A stretch of DNA of 64,000 nucleotides, taken from assembly GCA_022825235.1 (NCBI GenBank), contig JAJDYI010000050.1:41684-105683 (forward strand). Direction: 5' to 3'. Position 1 is the first letter of the stretch; the number at the start of each line of letters is the position of its first letter. Source of the DNA: Alphaproteobacteria bacterium (GTDB lineage Bacteria; Pseudomonadota; Alphaproteobacteria; TMED109). The notes below the pieces were generated by a model. It did no database searches and was not told the origin of the DNA. It saw only the letters and a list, made by a program, of their open reading frames with translations. Shown one piece after another: positions 1 through 9,440 of this stretch. The position numbers and the translations under genes are program-made.

Positions 1-155
1 TGACTTTCGAAATCCGTATACACCCGCCAAACCGCCTGAACGGGCGCGTCAAAATGGATTTCAACGGTGGTACTGGTGGTGGCAGGCACCAAGAGCACGA
101 CGGCGATGGCAAGCCCTGCCATAACAATCACTACTGCAACGAAGACCAGGCTCAT
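1..155 (-). CDS. SRPBCC-domain membrane-anchored protein, 3' part outside the window
   Basis: The gene reads off the left edge, so only about 51 N-terminal residues are visible. They begin with a strongly hydrophobic segment (residues about 3-24, MSLVFVAVVIVMAGLAIAVV) that looks like a membrane anchor or uncleaved signal. The next stretch, VEIHFDAPVQAVWRVYTDFE, matches the opening strand and helix of SRPBCC/START-like (polyketide cyclase-type) domains, which bind hydrophobic ligands. The ATG at 153-155 is the first start after the upstream gap. It lies on the same strand as the sarcosine oxidase genes but 328 bases downstream of soxG, so it is probably a separate unit. The ligand is unknown. 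Confidence 0.55.
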   Translation of the reverse strand, partial: MSLVFVAVVIVMAGLAIAVVLLVPATTSTTVEIHFDAPVQAVWRVYTDFES

Positions 156-483
156 TAGTCCGCCTCGAATGTGAACCCAACCTGTTCCGGCACACTGGTG
201 CCTGCACGGCAGGCGGCCGGTGTCACAGCATGGTTTGATGTCACCCGTTCATCCCCCCAGGCACCGCCGTCGATACCCTGCCTCATTCTGTGGGGATTTA
301 CGCCCCCACCGCCACGGAAGAGTCGGGGCCGGCGGGGCCCGTACCGACGCGGGAGTCGGTTGGGATGGGCGCTGGTGTTGGTCGAAGTGCGTCTAGCCTT
401 GCAGACCAGCCTGCAACCGGTCCTTGACAGCGGCTGCAGGCGTCCTGTGGCCGACGAACGCGCCGGCTTCTGGCGGCCGCGAG
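156..483. other. intergenic gap downstream of soxG
   Basis: I see no convincing gene here. Reading frames on both strands lack family-like motifs and appear to be by-products of high GC. A short GGGCC/GGCCC inverted repeat near 324-340 has no T-run and is too weak to call a terminator. Confidence 0.4.
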
Positions 484-1035
484 TCACAGTGTCTGCACGT
501 ATTCCAGCGCCGCGTCGTGAAGCCAGCGCAGCGCGTAGTGAGAGAAACTCCGGGCCACGGTAACCTCGTACAGAAGCTCTGTTCCGGGCCGATGCAGCAG
601 CACCGGTGCCTTCGCAAGCAGGCTGCGGGCGCAGCGGCCGGCCGGGAAGCGGTCCGGGTCGACGTCCAGTGTCATGCCTTTGGCCAGCACATCGACCGAC
701 CGCGGCCCTGAGAGGGACAACGTGACGAGGCCGTCGCCCACGGCTACCACCGAGGCGTGGAGCCCGGACAGGGCGTCCTCAAGCGCCGCGGCAAATGCGG
801 TTTCCGCCGCAGGCGCGACTTCGGCCAGCCACTCGTCAGGGCCCAGCCAGAGGATGACGCCCCGGCCGGCCGATCGGCTGGTGTTGGCCGCCGGCGGCGG
901 CTCCGTCCCGATGGTGCTGGCAACCCCCGCCCGGAAGGCGGGATCCGCGCAATTGCCACGCAGGTTGATGCGGCCGCGAGGCGGGCACCGGGCCAGCGTG
1001 ACGGCAGGCACGCCGCGGACGGTGGGGTCAGCCAC
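484..1035 (-). CDS. soxG: sarcosine oxidase gamma subunit
   Basis: This is the small gamma subunit of cytoplasmic heterotetrameric sarcosine oxidase, which oxidises sarcosine to glycine with transfer of the methyl carbon to tetrahydrofolate. The 183-residue length and the sequence around WLGPDEWLAEV, the LSLSGP motif and the C-terminal EVTVARSFSHYALRWLHDAA segment fit SoxG, a GcvT-like small subunit. The start is a GTG overlapping the soxA stop by 8 nt (GTGGCTGA), so translation is probably coupled. It is the last gene of the soxB-soxD-soxA-soxG run, the classical order for this enzyme. Confidence 0.9.
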   Translation of the reverse strand: MADPTVRGVPAVTLARCPPRGRINLRGNCADPAFRAGVASTIGTEPPPAANTSRSAGRGVILWLGPDEWLAEVAPAAETAFAAALEDALSGLHASVVAVGDGLVTLSLSGPRSVDVLAKGMTLDVDPDRFPAGRCARSLLAKAPVLLHRPGTELLYEVTVARSFSHYALRWLHDAALEYVQTL

Positions 1036-3988
1036 GGAGGCGCGCCCCGTCGGGATCGTAGAAGCGCGGGTCGCATATTTCCGCGCGGGCCGTGCGGCCG
1101 TCCAGCGGCACGTGCACCGTGGTGGTTTCCCGGTCGCGGCCGCCCTTCACCAGCGCCAGCGCGACCGAGCGGCGCAGGACTCCGCTCCAGTAGCTGGAGG
1201 TGACATGACCGACCATGGTTTCCGGCGGGCCGTACGGCGCCGTCGGCAGGATCTGCGCCCCTTCGGGCAGCACCAGGTCAGGATCCTCCGTTCGGAGCCC
1301 GACCAGGCGCTTGCGCATCGGATCCAGCATCGCGCTCCGCGCCAGCGACCGGCGGCCGATGTAGTCCTTCCTCTTTTTCAGGATCCACTGCATCCCGAGA
1401 TCGATTGGCGTCACGGTCCCGTCCGTCTCCTGGCCGACCATCAGGTAGCCTTTTTCGGCACGGAGGACGTGCATGGCCTCGGTTCCGAACGGCGTGATCC
1501 CGTGATCCTCACCCTGCCGGGAGAGCGCCGCCCAGAGGTTCAGTCCATGGGCTGCGGGCACGCTGATCTCGTAGGCGAGCTCGCCCGAATAGCTGATCCG
1601 GAACACCCGTGCCGGGAAGCCCGCAACATGACCGCTGCGCCAGGACATGAAGGGGAACGCCCCGGTAGTGACGTCGATGTCGCTGGTAAGCCCGCTCAGG
1701 ACTGCGCGGGCCTTCGGGCCGGCCAGTGCCACTGTGGCGAACTGCTCGGTGACTGACGTGAGATAGACGTCGAGATCAGGCCATTCCGTTTGCAGCCACT
1801 CCTCCAGCCAGGCCAGCACGCGGGACGCGTTGCCGGTGGTGGTGGTCATCAGGAATTGGTTCGTGGCGAGCCGGGCGGTGACTCCGTCATCGAGGACCAT
1901 GCCGTCTTCGCCCAGCATCAGGCCGTACCGGCAGCGGCCCACCTCCAGGTCATCCCACGCATTGGTGTAGACCCGGTTCAGGAACGCCACGGCGCCGCGC
2001 CCGCTGACCACGATCTTGCCGAGCGTGGTCGCGTCCATGAGGCCGACTGCGTTGCGTACGGCGAGACACTCGCGTACGACCGCGTCGCGTTTGGTCTCGC
2101 CGGCCAGCGGGTAGTAGAAGGGCCGCTTCCACTGACCGACATCCTCGAACACGGCGCCGGCTTTCACGTGCCAGGCGTGCATCGGCGTCTCGCGGACGGG
2201 GTCCGCCAGGGGGCCGACGTCGCGGCCCGCGATCGCGCCGAACGTGACGGGGTCGTAGGGCGGCCGGAACGTGGTCGTCCCGACCGCAGGGAGCGGCGCG
2301 CCAAGCGATCCGGCGAGAACGGCAATGCCGGGCACGTTGCCGGTCTTGCCCTGTTCGGTGCCCATGCCGAGGGTGGTATAGCGCTTCAGGTGCTCGACCG
2401 ACTGGTAGCCTTCGGCGACAGCCAGCGCGATGTCGGCCGTGGTTACGTCGTTCTGGAAATCCACGAACCGCCTGAATTCGCCAGACCGGTTTCGGGCGGG
2501 AATCGGCCAGTGGGAGCCGGCTTCGGCCACCGCCGCTGATGCTGCGGCAGGCAGGTCACCTGAGCCCGCATCCTGGCCCTGCAGGATGCAGGAAGCCGTG
2601 TCGGCAGCTCCGTTGACCGCGCCGGCGCACTGCACCCGCTGGCGCGCACGATCCGGCAGGAAGGCGCCGAGCGCGTCGTCGTAACGCAGTCTTCCGCCGG
2701 ATTGCGAAAACAGGTGCACGGCCGGGCTCCAGCCGCCCGACATCAGCACCAGATCGCATTGCAATGCGCGCACCGGCCCCTTGAGGAAGCCGTCGGAGCC
2801 GATTCCTGCGACATGCGCCGACCGCACGCGGCGGCGGCCACCGGTGTCGACGACGGCGTGACCGTAAAGGATGTTGAGGCCCGCCGCAGCGGCCTGCGCG
2901 GCCGGGCGCGCTGGATCCGTCCGGAGATCGGCGATCGCGGCGATCTCGACGCCGTTCCGATGAAGGTCCAGCGCCGCGTCGTACGCACTGTCGTCGTTGG
3001 TGCACACCACGGCGCGCCGACCGGGAAGAGCGGCGAAGGCGTTGACGTACGCTCGCGCGGCTGCCGCGAGCATGACCCCCGGACGGTCGTTGTTGGCAAA
3101 TGTCAACGGCCGCTCCAGGGCACCGGTCGCCAGCACGACGCGTGCAGCGCGAATGCGCCACAGTCGCTGGCGGGGGAGGTGGGCAGGAGCGTCGGGACCC
3201 AGGTGGTCCGTCACACGCTCGACGGCAACCAGGAAATTGTGATCGAAATACCCGGTGACCGTGGTCCGCGTGAGCACGCGCACGTTCGGCATTGATCGAA
3301 GCTCGCTGAGCGTGTCGCCGACCCAGTCCGCCCCGGGCTCGCCCTTCGTGTCCGCCACGTTCAGGAGCATGCCGCCAGGGCGCGGCTGCTCGTCAGCCAG
3401 AATGACCCTGACGCCGCTGCGGCCCGCCGCCCGCGCGGCGGCCAGCCCGGCTGGCCCGGCGCCGACGACGAGGACTTCGCAATGCGCATTCACCCGGTCG
3501 TACCGGTCAGGGTCCGGACCCTCGGGCGCACGACCCATGCCCGCCATCCGGCGGATCAGCTTCTCGTAGACATGCCAGCCCCCCCGTGGCCACATGAAGG
3601 TCTTGTAGTAGAACCCCGCCGGAACCATGCGGTGGGCGGTATCGATAAGCGCACTGGCATCGAACGACACGCCCGGCCAGCAGTTCACGCTGGTCGCGAC
3701 CAGGCCGTCATAGAGTTCGACCCGGGTGGCCTTGAGGTTGGGGGTGCTCCGGTTCCCGGTTTCCAGCTGCACCAGCGCGTTCGGCTCCTCCGTGCCCGCC
3801 GTCAGGATTCCGCGCGGGCGGTGGTACTTGAAGCTGCGCCCGACCAGGTGCACGCCGTTGGCGAGCAGGGCGGAGGCCAGCGTGTCGCCCGCAAACCCCG
3901 TCAGCCGTCGACCGTTGAACGAAAAGGTCAGCGGTCGCTCCCGGTCGACGATGCCGCCCTCGGCCAGCCGGTACGGTTGCGTGGTCAC
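1028..3988 (-). CDS. soxA: sarcosine oxidase alpha subunit
   Basis: Large catalytic subunit of heterotetrameric sarcosine oxidase, about 986 residues and normal for the family. It has an N-terminal 2Fe-2S-like fold (SFKYHRPRGI near residue 53), a dinucleotide-binding domain with GAGPAG at about 176-181 (NAD site in the family), and a C-terminal half that is a GcvT/aminomethyltransferase domain binding folate (YTNAWDDLEVGRCRYGLM, GELAYEISVP). I chose the GTG at 3986-3988 because it overlaps the soxD stop as GTGA and gives the conserved start TTQPYRLAEGG. A longer in-frame reading to 4258 runs inside soxD and is not supported. The product would be glycine plus 5,10-methylene-tetrahydrofolate. 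Confidence 0.93.
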   Translation of the reverse strand: MTTQPYRLAEGGIVDRERPLTFSFNGRRLTGFAGDTLASALLANGVHLVGRSFKYHRPRGILTAGTEEPNALVQLETGNRSTPNLKATRVELYDGLVATSVNCWPGVSFDASALIDTAHRMVPAGFYYKTFMWPRGGWHVYEKLIRRMAGMGRAPEGPDPDRYDRVNAHCEVLVVGAGPAGLAAARAAGRSGVRVILADEQPRPGGMLLNVADTKGEPGADWVGDTLSELRSMPNVRVLTRTTVTGYFDHNFLVAVERVTDHLGPDAPAHLPRQRLWRIRAARVVLATGALERPLTFANNDRPGVMLAAAARAYVNAFAALPGRRAVVCTNDDSAYDAALDLHRNGVEIAAIADLRTDPARPAAQAAAAGLNILYGHAVVDTGGRRRVRSAHVAGIGSDGFLKGPVRALQCDLVLMSGGWSPAVHLFSQSGGRLRYDDALGAFLPDRARQRVQCAGAVNGAADTASCILQGQDAGSGDLPAAASAAVAEAGSHWPIPARNRSGEFRRFVDFQNDVTTADIALAVAEGYQSVEHLKRYTTLGMGTEQGKTGNVPGIAVLAGSLGAPLPAVGTTTFRPPYDPVTFGAIAGRDVGPLADPVRETPMHAWHVKAGAVFEDVGQWKRPFYYPLAGETKRDAVVRECLAVRNAVGLMDATTLGKIVVSGRGAVAFLNRVYTNAWDDLEVGRCRYGLMLGEDGMVLDDGVTARLATNQFLMTTTTGNASRVLAWLEEWLQTEWPDLDVYLTSVTEQFATVALAGPKARAVLSGLTSDIDVTTGAFPFMSWRSGHVAGFPARVFRISYSGELAYEISVPAAHGLNLWAALSRQGEDHGITPFGTEAMHVLRAEKGYLMVGQETDGTVTPIDLGMQWILKKRKDYIGRRSLARSAMLDPMRKRLVGLRTEDPDLVLPEGAQILPTAPYGPPETMVGHVTSSYWSGVLRRSVALALVKGGRDRETTTVHVPLDGRTARAEICDPRFYDPDGARLRG

Positions 3989-4278
3989 GACGGGTCCCCA
4001 TCGCGGTCGTCGGGCGGTGCCTCGCCCATGCGATAGACCGAGAGGACGTCGTGCGTAACGGTATGCCGCTCCACGTTGAACCAGCGGCCGCAGCCGTGGG
4101 TGTGGCACCAGCGCTCGCGGTGCCGGCCCTTCGGATTGGCGCGCATGAACAGGTAGTCGGCCCATTCCGGGTCGCTGAGCGCGTCGGGGTCGGGCGGTCG
4201 CTGGATATGCGCTTCCCCCCCGCAGGTGAATTCGCTCTCGTCGCGCTGGCCGCACCACGGGCAGGCAATCAGCAGCAT
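3985..4278 (-). CDS. soxD: sarcosine oxidase delta subunit
   Basis: Small (97 residues) zinc-binding delta subunit of heterotetrameric sarcosine oxidase. The N-terminal CPWCG motif (Cys6, Cys9) and the later CHTHGCGRWFN segment supply the metal-binding Cys/His residues, and VERHTVTHDVLSVYRM is the usual C-terminal part. It starts with ATG 7 nt after the soxB stop and overlaps the soxA start by 4 nt, so the subunits are probably translated in coupled fashion. Confidence 0.93.
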   Translation of the reverse strand: MLLIACPWCGQRDESEFTCGGEAHIQRPPDPDALSDPEWADYLFMRANPKGRHRERWCHTHGCGRWFNVERHTVTHDVLSVYRMGEAPPDDRDGDPS

Positions 4279-4285
4279 CGGGCCC

Positions 4286-5536
4286 TCAATGCGCGACTGC
4301 GGCGGCGCCGTGCTCGTCGATCAGCGCGCCGGTGCTGAAGCGCTCCAGCGTAAAGGGAGCGTTCAGCGCGTGCGGGCGGTCCTGCGCGATGGTGTGGGCA
4401 AACGCCCAACCCGAACCCGGCGTTGCCTTGAAACCGCCCGTGCCCCAGCCGCAGTTGATGTAGAGACCCTCGACGGGAGTCTTGCCGACGATGGGACTCG
4501 CATCCGGGCAGACGTCGACAATGCCGCCCCACTGGCGCAGCATCCGGAGCCGCGAGAAACTGGGGAACAACTCCAGCAGCGCCCCCATCTGGCTCTCGAT
4601 GATCTGGAAGCTGCCGCGTTGCGCATACGAGTTGTAGCCGTCGATGCCGGCGCCGATGACGAGCTCGCCCTTGTCGGACTGGCTGAGATAGACGTGCACG
4701 GCGTTCGACATCACGACGCAGTCGAGAACCGGCTTGATCGGCTCCGATACCATGGCCTGCAGCGGGTGACTCTCGATGGGAAGCCGGAGGCCCGCCATGG
4801 CGGCAAGGAGGCTCGAATGCCCCGCCGCGACGAGGCCTACCTGCTTCGCCGCGATGGCGCCCCGCGACGTCTGGAGGCCGCGCACGCGACCATTCGCCAC
4901 ATCGATCCCGGTCACCTCGCAGTTCTGGACGATGTCCACACCGCGGGCGTCGGCCGCACGGGCAAATCCCCATGCAACGGCGTCGTGGCGCGCTACGCCG
5001 CCACGCCGCTGGATGGATGCGCCGAGAATGGGATAACGCACCTGCGGTGAGATATTGATGACGGGGATTTCCGCCTTCACGGCCTGCCGGTCCAGGATCT
5101 CCGAATCGATGCCGTTCAGGCGGATGGCCCGCACCCGCCGGGACATCTCCTTGAGTTCATGTTCGTTGTGGACGAGGTTCAGGACGCCGCGCTGGCTCAG
5201 CATGATGTTGAAGTTCAGTTCCTGGCTGAGGCCTTCATAGAGCTGCAGGGCCTTCTCGTAGAGGTGCGCGCTCTCGTCCCAGAGGTAATTGGAGCGGATG
5301 ACCGTGGTGTTGCGCCCGGTGTTGCCGCCGCCCAGCCAGCCTTTCTCCAGGACCGCTATGTTGCTGACGCCGTGTTCCTTGGCCAGGTAGTAGGCGGTCG
5401 CCAGCCCGTGGCCGCCGCCGCCCACGATCACCACGTCATAGGCTGGACGCGGGTCGGGGCTGCGCCAGGCCCGTTGCCAGTTCGGGCGATGGGCAAGCGC
5501 ATTGCGGGCGAGGCTGAAGATCGAGTAGCGGGTCAT
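4286..5536 (-). CDS. soxB: sarcosine oxidase beta subunit
   Basis: FAD-dependent beta subunit (416 residues, typical) that oxidises the N-methyl group of sarcosine. It shows the Rossmann motif [18 protein letters not shown] at about 35-52 and the [16 protein letters not shown] and [16 protein letters not shown] segments of DAO-family oxidases. His184 in the RHDAVAWG motif is probably the residue to which the family attaches FMN covalently; that assignment comes from family knowledge. It is the first sox gene; 164 bases separate it from the DmdA-like gene upstream on the same strand, so all five may share one transcript. Confidence 0.94.
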   Translation of the reverse strand: MTRYSIFSLARNALAHRPNWQRAWRSPDPRPAYDVVIVGGGGHGLATAYYLAKEHGVSNIAVLEKGWLGGGNTGRNTTVIRSNYLWDESAHLYEKALQLYEGLSQELNFNIMLSQRGVLNLVHNEHELKEMSRRVRAIRLNGIDSEILDRQAVKAEIPVINISPQVRYPILGASIQRRGGVARHDAVAWGFARAADARGVDIVQNCEVTGIDVANGRVRGLQTSRGAIAAKQVGLVAAGHSSLLAAMAGLRLPIESHPLQAMVSEPIKPVLDCVVMSNAVHVYLSQSDKGELVIGAGIDGYNSYAQRGSFQIIESQMGALLELFPSFSRLRMLRQWGGIVDVCPDASPIVGKTPVEGLYINCGWGTGGFKATPGSGWAFAHTIAQDRPHALNAPFTLERFSTGALIDEHGAAAVAH

Positions 5537-5700
5537 CGCCCCCGTCTCCGTGGAAACCCGTGCGGCTTCAGCCGCCGAGCGGGGCAGCGCCCGACAGCGT
5601 CACGGACCGCGATCCCCGTCGGCCGCCAATGCTGCCGGCAAGCTCGTCGGGCCCGCCGCACCGTGGCCGAACTGCCGGACCCGTGGCCGGGCGCCCGGGA

Positions 5701-7005
5701 TCAATAGGCCGCATCGCGTCCTTCCGCCTTCGCGATCTCCCGGGCATTCGGATTGACCGAGGGGCGGAACGGCATGTCCACGACCGAACCGTCAACGGGT
5801 TCCCCGGGTGCCGCGGCGTATTCATCCGGCAGCCAGACCTTGACCGGGGTTCCGAGCGCCGACATGGCGCAGGGGACGTAGGCCATTGCGATGTTGGATC
5901 CGAGCTCCGGCGAATACCAGGGCGACGTGACGTAGCCCACCGGCTTGCCGGCGTCGGCGGCCGAAATCAGCCAGAAATCGGGTGCGTACTCCTCGATGGG
6001 CCGGCCGCCGAGCACCAGTCCCACCAGTGTCAGCTTGTACGGCGGCGCGCCTGCCTCCACGAGGGCGCGGACTTCTTCCAGACGTGCCTTGCCGATGTAG
6101 TCGGCCACCTTGGTGCGGGGCACCTGGTAGCCGAGATTGCACTGGAACGGCAGGGTCTCGGCATCCAGGTCCTGGCCCCACGACAGGATGCCGGCGGCGA
6201 TCCGGCGCTGATGGCCCGGCGCGATGACCTTGAGGTGATGCGACTTCCCGGCCTCCTGGATCGCTCCCCAGAGTTTCTCGGCATGCAGCGTGGCGTCGCG
6301 CAGATAGAACTCGTAGCCCTTCTCGCCGCTGAACCCGGTTTGGGATACCACGACATCGCACCCGGCGACCCGGGCCTCCATGAGACCGTACGACGGCAAT
6401 TCGCGGACCTCGTCGCCGACCAGATCGGACATCAGGTCGGCTGACTTCGGTCCCTGGATCTGCAACGGGCAGACATCGATCTCATCGATCTCGACGTTGG
6501 CCTTCATGCCGACGTTCACGCCCTGCAACCAGAACATGATGTCGGAGTCCGACAGGCTGAACCAGAATTCGTCCTCCGCAAGCCGCAGCAGGACCGGGTC
6601 GTTGAGAATGCCTCCCTTCTCGTTGCACAGGATCACGTATTTCCCGTTCATCGGCTGAATCCGGGTGGCGTCGCGCGTGATCACGTAGTTGACGAAGGCT
6701 TCGGCATCGGGCCCCGCGACGCGGATCTGGCGCTCCACTGCAACGTTCCAGAGGGTCACGTGATTGACCAGCGCGTCGTGCTCCGCTGCGGCGCCGCCGT
6801 CTTCCGGCCGAACATAGCCGCGCGGGTGGTAGATCCGGTTGTAGACCGTAGCTCGCCAGCAGCCTGCCTGGTGTGAGAGATGCCAGTAGGGGGACTTCCG
6901 CACCCGCGTCGAAATCAGCAGTTCCACGGGCGTCGGGCCGGACTGCCGGAGATTGATCGGTACCTTGCGGTCGGACTGATCGACCGAGTCCTGATAGTTC
7001 ACCAT
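5701..7005 (-). CDS. DmdA-like GcvT-fold demethylase / aminomethyltransferase
   Basis: A folate-dependent methyltransferase of the GcvT fold, 434 residues. STRVRKSPYWHLSHQAGCW, TVYNRIYHPRGYV and LNDPVLLRLAEDEFWFSLSDSD strongly resemble dimethylsulfoniopropionate demethylase (DmdA), which moves a methyl group from DMSP to tetrahydrofolate. DmdA paralogues of unknown substrate are common, so the substrate is left open. The ATG at 7003-7005 gives a family-like N terminus and follows GAAAGG; a longer in-frame extension to 7662 is low-complexity and unlikely. Its place just ahead of soxBDAG suggests a shared role in feeding methyl groups into the folate pool, for example during betaine breakdown. 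Confidence 0.75.
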   Translation of the reverse strand: MVNYQDSVDQSDRKVPINLRQSGPTPVELLISTRVRKSPYWHLSHQAGCWRATVYNRIYHPRGYVRPEDGGAAAEHDALVNHVTLWNVAVERQIRVAGPDAEAFVNYVITRDATRIQPMNGKYVILCNEKGGILNDPVLLRLAEDEFWFSLSDSDIMFWLQGVNVGMKANVEIDEIDVCPLQIQGPKSADLMSDLVGDEVRELPSYGLMEARVAGCDVVVSQTGFSGEKGYEFYLRDATLHAEKLWGAIQEAGKSHHLKVIAPGHQRRIAAGILSWGQDLDAETLPFQCNLGYQVPRTKVADYIGKARLEEVRALVEAGAPPYKLTLVGLVLGGRPIEEYAPDFWLISAADAGKPVGYVTSPWYSPELGSNIAMAYVPCAMSALGTPVKVWLPDEYAAAPGEPVDGSVVDMPFRPSVNPNAREIAKAEGRDAAY

Positions 7006-7355
7006 GATCGGAGCCCTTTCCGGCGACGTACGGCGGCGCCGTAGCCCCTGCGAGGCCGCGGGACGGAGGCGCCCGAAGCAGGGGCCCTGAACGCCAGCGG
7101 CCCAGGCGGCGCATGCCGCGTTTGGGGACTTATACCGAAAAGTTTGCGGCTCAAACCGCCGGCTTTCGATCCATGTCGCGGGTGGCCGGGAGCTGCCTGC
7201 AAACGCCCCCTGCGGTGCAACCGCGCCAGGCCCTGACACCGGATGCAGCCGGCTGCGCGCAAGTACGCATGATCCGCATGGCCCCAGACCGCGCCTTCGA
7301 AACCCGGCTGACTGCGGCGCGCGGCCGCATGCGTCTGGCCGCCCGCGCCACAGGT

Positions 7356-7702
7356 CCGACCAGTACGGGTCGGGGCTTGATGTCGAGGTCGAGGTGACGT
7401 TGCTACGCCGGATGGCCGCATCGAGGATGGAGAGGGCCGCCCGCACCGGCACGATTTCCGGGGGCGTTGGCGGCGCGACCTGGATGGGCATCGCCGAGGC
7501 GTCGATACCGGCGACTACACGCGGCTGCAGTGGACTGCGACGGTGAGCATCACGGACTTGTCGCAGCCGCGCGCGGCCGTTGCCATCGCCGTGCCCGGCC
7601 ATGAGATCGATGCGCCGGGATGAGCCGACATGCGGCTCAGCGCGGGGCGTCTTCGACACCACGGACTACAACGGCGCGTTTGGGGCCAAGCGGGAGCCGT
7701 GA
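7356..7702 (+). pseudogene. probable relic of a TbpB-like beta-barrel protein
   Basis: Inside the kilobase between the DmdA-like gene and the ATPase (7006-8034) no intact gene is visible. On the plus strand three successive frames contain pieces in the order expected for the C-terminal barrel of transferrin-binding-protein-like lipoproteins: GLDVEVEVTLLRR (about 7372-7410), DTGDYTRLQW (near 7507-7536) with PGHE (about 7597-7608), and GVFDTTDYNGAFGAKREP followed by TGA at 7700-7702. The last pieces are one frame apart and a stop at 7621-7623 interrupts them. I infer a frameshifted remnant; the match is from memory of the family pattern and is weak individually. The rest of the gap holds nothing I recognise apart from a GCCTCACAT direct repeat at 7918-7926 and 7932-7940. 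Confidence 0.3.
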
Positions 7703-8034
7703 ACGCAGGGCGCAGGCGGCGCCATCGTCGCTCCGCTCCGACGCGTGAGCGCACACGCACTATGTACCAACGCCCTGCGATCAGGCCTGCAGCGAGGGGA
7801 GTGACTACGGCGCAATCGCAAAGGACGACGTGCCGACATCAGCCTGATCACGTCGCTTGGCTCCAGGGGGTCGCTGCCGGGATGGCTACGTTGGTGACAC
7901 TCGGCGCTTTGTGCCAAGCCTCACATTCTGCGCCTCACATGCTGCCAAGAGTCCCCTGTGGTCAATCGATTGAGCGCGGAGGAAGCTGACGCCGGTTGCC
8001 GGCGCGAGCGGTCCGCTGGTAGCTCGCCGGTGCG

Positions 8035-9258
8035 TCACGGAGCTCCCCTGGGCCTTTGCCTCGTCAGCCGCTGCGGTACGTGCCTGATCAGTTGCGGCAT
8101 TTGCCGCTTCATGAAAGCGTCGAACATGGGCACCGTGAACGCCGTCTCCCCGTGGCGCTGGCTCCACACCATCCCTTTGTTGATGAGGCGTTGGCGCACC
8201 GCAGCGACGGACGCGGTTCGGACCCCAAGCGTCTCGGCGATGCGACCGGTGGCGCTCGGACCGGGACCCAGCTCGGCCATGGCCCGCAGGTATTTCTGCT
8301 CCAGCGGCGTCAAGCGGTCGAAACGGACCCGGAAGAAATTGTTGTCCAGGTGCGAAACCACCTCTTGGTGCGACCCGAGCACCATGCTGCGAGTGACCGG
8401 ACTCGAAGGCGCCGCGTTCCAGACCTGATATCCCCATTCCTGGATGAAGTACGGAAAGTTCTGCGTGGCAGCCAGGATCTCGTCCACCGCGTCGTCATCG
8501 AAGGACACGCCCTCGGCCAAGGCCGGCTTCATCAGGGCCAGCCGCGCGTCGGTGCGTTCCAACGGACCCACCTCCGGATAATCGAACAGCCGCTCCGCAT
8601 AAGATTTCGCCTTGCCGGCCAGCGCGGCAACTTGGGGCAATCCGGCCCCGACGAACAGGAGCGGGAGATTCTGCTGCGCAATTTCGTGGCATGCCACGAT
8701 GACCGCGGCCAGTTCGGAGGACGAGAGGTACTGGACTTCGTCGATAAACAGTCCGACGGCAGTGTGTTGATCCGCCGCCGCTTCTGCCATCGCGACCAGG
8801 AGTCGCGGCAAATCCTGCTCCAGATTGCCAGTGTCGCCTTCGCCGGGCGCGAGATCCACGCTGAGCTCGAGGTCGCCGACGGTCACACTGAATGCCTTCG
8901 CGAAATTCACCAGCACGCTGGCGGCCCGGCGCAGGCGCCACCCCGCTGCCTGACGAAGATCGAGGGCGTAGACCATGCGGCGCAACTCGGGCGTCAGCAG
9001 CTCCGGAAGAGAACTGCCTTCGGGCGCCTCGATCCTCACCGTACGAAATCCCTTGTCGTCCGCCAGGGCACGGAGTCGATTCAGCAGGACCGTCTTGCCG
9101 ACTCCCCGTAGCCCGAGCAAAATCAATCCTTTGGCAGGCCGGCTGTCCAGTATCCGGTCCATGTCGATGGCGGCTTCCTCAAGGAGCCGGTCCCGGCCGG
9201 CCAGCTCTGGCGGCTGCAGACCGGCCCCGGGGACGAACGGGTTGTGTCGACGATCCAT
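8035..9258 (-). CDS. AAA ATPase with C-terminal winged helix, ORC/Cdc6-like type
   Basis: A 407-residue P-loop ATPase of unknown role. Walker A is GLRGVGKT at 49-56 and Walker B is VGLFIDE at about 168-174; FDYPEVGPLERTDA resembles the sensor region of the AAA/ORC group. From about residue 320 the chain looks like a winged-helix domain (LTPLEQKYLRAMAELG, ATGRIAETLGVRTASVAAVRQRLINKGMV), suggesting DNA binding. Similar stand-alone ATPases occur in accessory DNA of bacteria and archaea. No recognisable partner adjoins it: relics and toxin-antitoxin genes flank both sides. The ATG follows an AT-rich leader with no Shine-Dalgarno sequence, so translation may be leaderless. Confidence 0.7.
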   Translation of the reverse strand: MDRRHNPFVPGAGLQPPELAGRDRLLEEAAIDMDRILDSRPAKGLILLGLRGVGKTVLLNRLRALADDKGFRTVRIEAPEGSSLPELLTPELRRMVYALDLRQAAGWRLRRAASVLVNFAKAFSVTVGDLELSVDLAPGEGDTGNLEQDLPRLLVAMAEAAADQHTAVGLFIDEVQYLSSSELAAVIVACHEIAQQNLPLLFVGAGLPQVAALAGKAKSYAERLFDYPEVGPLERTDARLALMKPALAEGVSFDDDAVDEILAATQNFPYFIQEWGYQVWNAAPSSPVTRSMVLGSHQEVVSHLDNNFFRVRFDRLTPLEQKYLRAMAELGPGPSATGRIAETLGVRTASVAAVRQRLINKGMVWSQRHGETAFTVPMFDAFMKRQMPQLIRHVPQRLTRQRPRGAP

Positions 9259-9330
9259 GACCTAAAATTAGCAAAATAGTACGATGTTAACCAGTTTATC
9301 GTTAATAGTGTAAAGTCTGTTAGCCTTGAG
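9259..9330. promoter_or_regulatory. AT-rich leader upstream of the AAA ATPase gene
   Basis: This stretch is far richer in A and T than its surroundings and ends at the ATPase start codon. It includes the palindrome GTTAAC and, on the minus strand, TTTACA and TAATTT elements. A promoter or operator for the ATPase gene is the likely role, but no confident -35/-10 pair could be assigned. The base composition may also mark an imported segment. Confidence 0.35.
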
Positions 9331-9440
9331 CTGACTTCCTCCAATGGCGCGGTGCAGGAGGTCGGAGTTCCGAAATGGCCTGCCGAACTTCGGCTTCCCA
9401 AACGTCCTGCACGGCCTCCGCTGCGGCTACATCTGGCCGG

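Noticed and set aside
324..340. GGGCC/GGCCC repeat as a terminator for soxG
   Set aside because: The stem is short, there is no T-run, and such repeats are common at this GC content.
1028..3500. Several long plus-strand frames antisense to soxA
   Set aside because: They mirror the codon structure of soxA, lack start signals and show no domain.
3989..4258. In-frame N-terminal extension of SoxA by about 90 residues
   Set aside because: It overlaps soxD on the same strand, is Arg/Pro-rich, and the GTG at 3988 in a GTGA overlap gives the conserved family start.
7006..7662. In-frame extension of the DmdA-like protein
   Set aside because: Low-complexity Arg/Ser/Pro sequence with no family match; the ATG at 7005 has a Shine-Dalgarno and a family-like N terminus.
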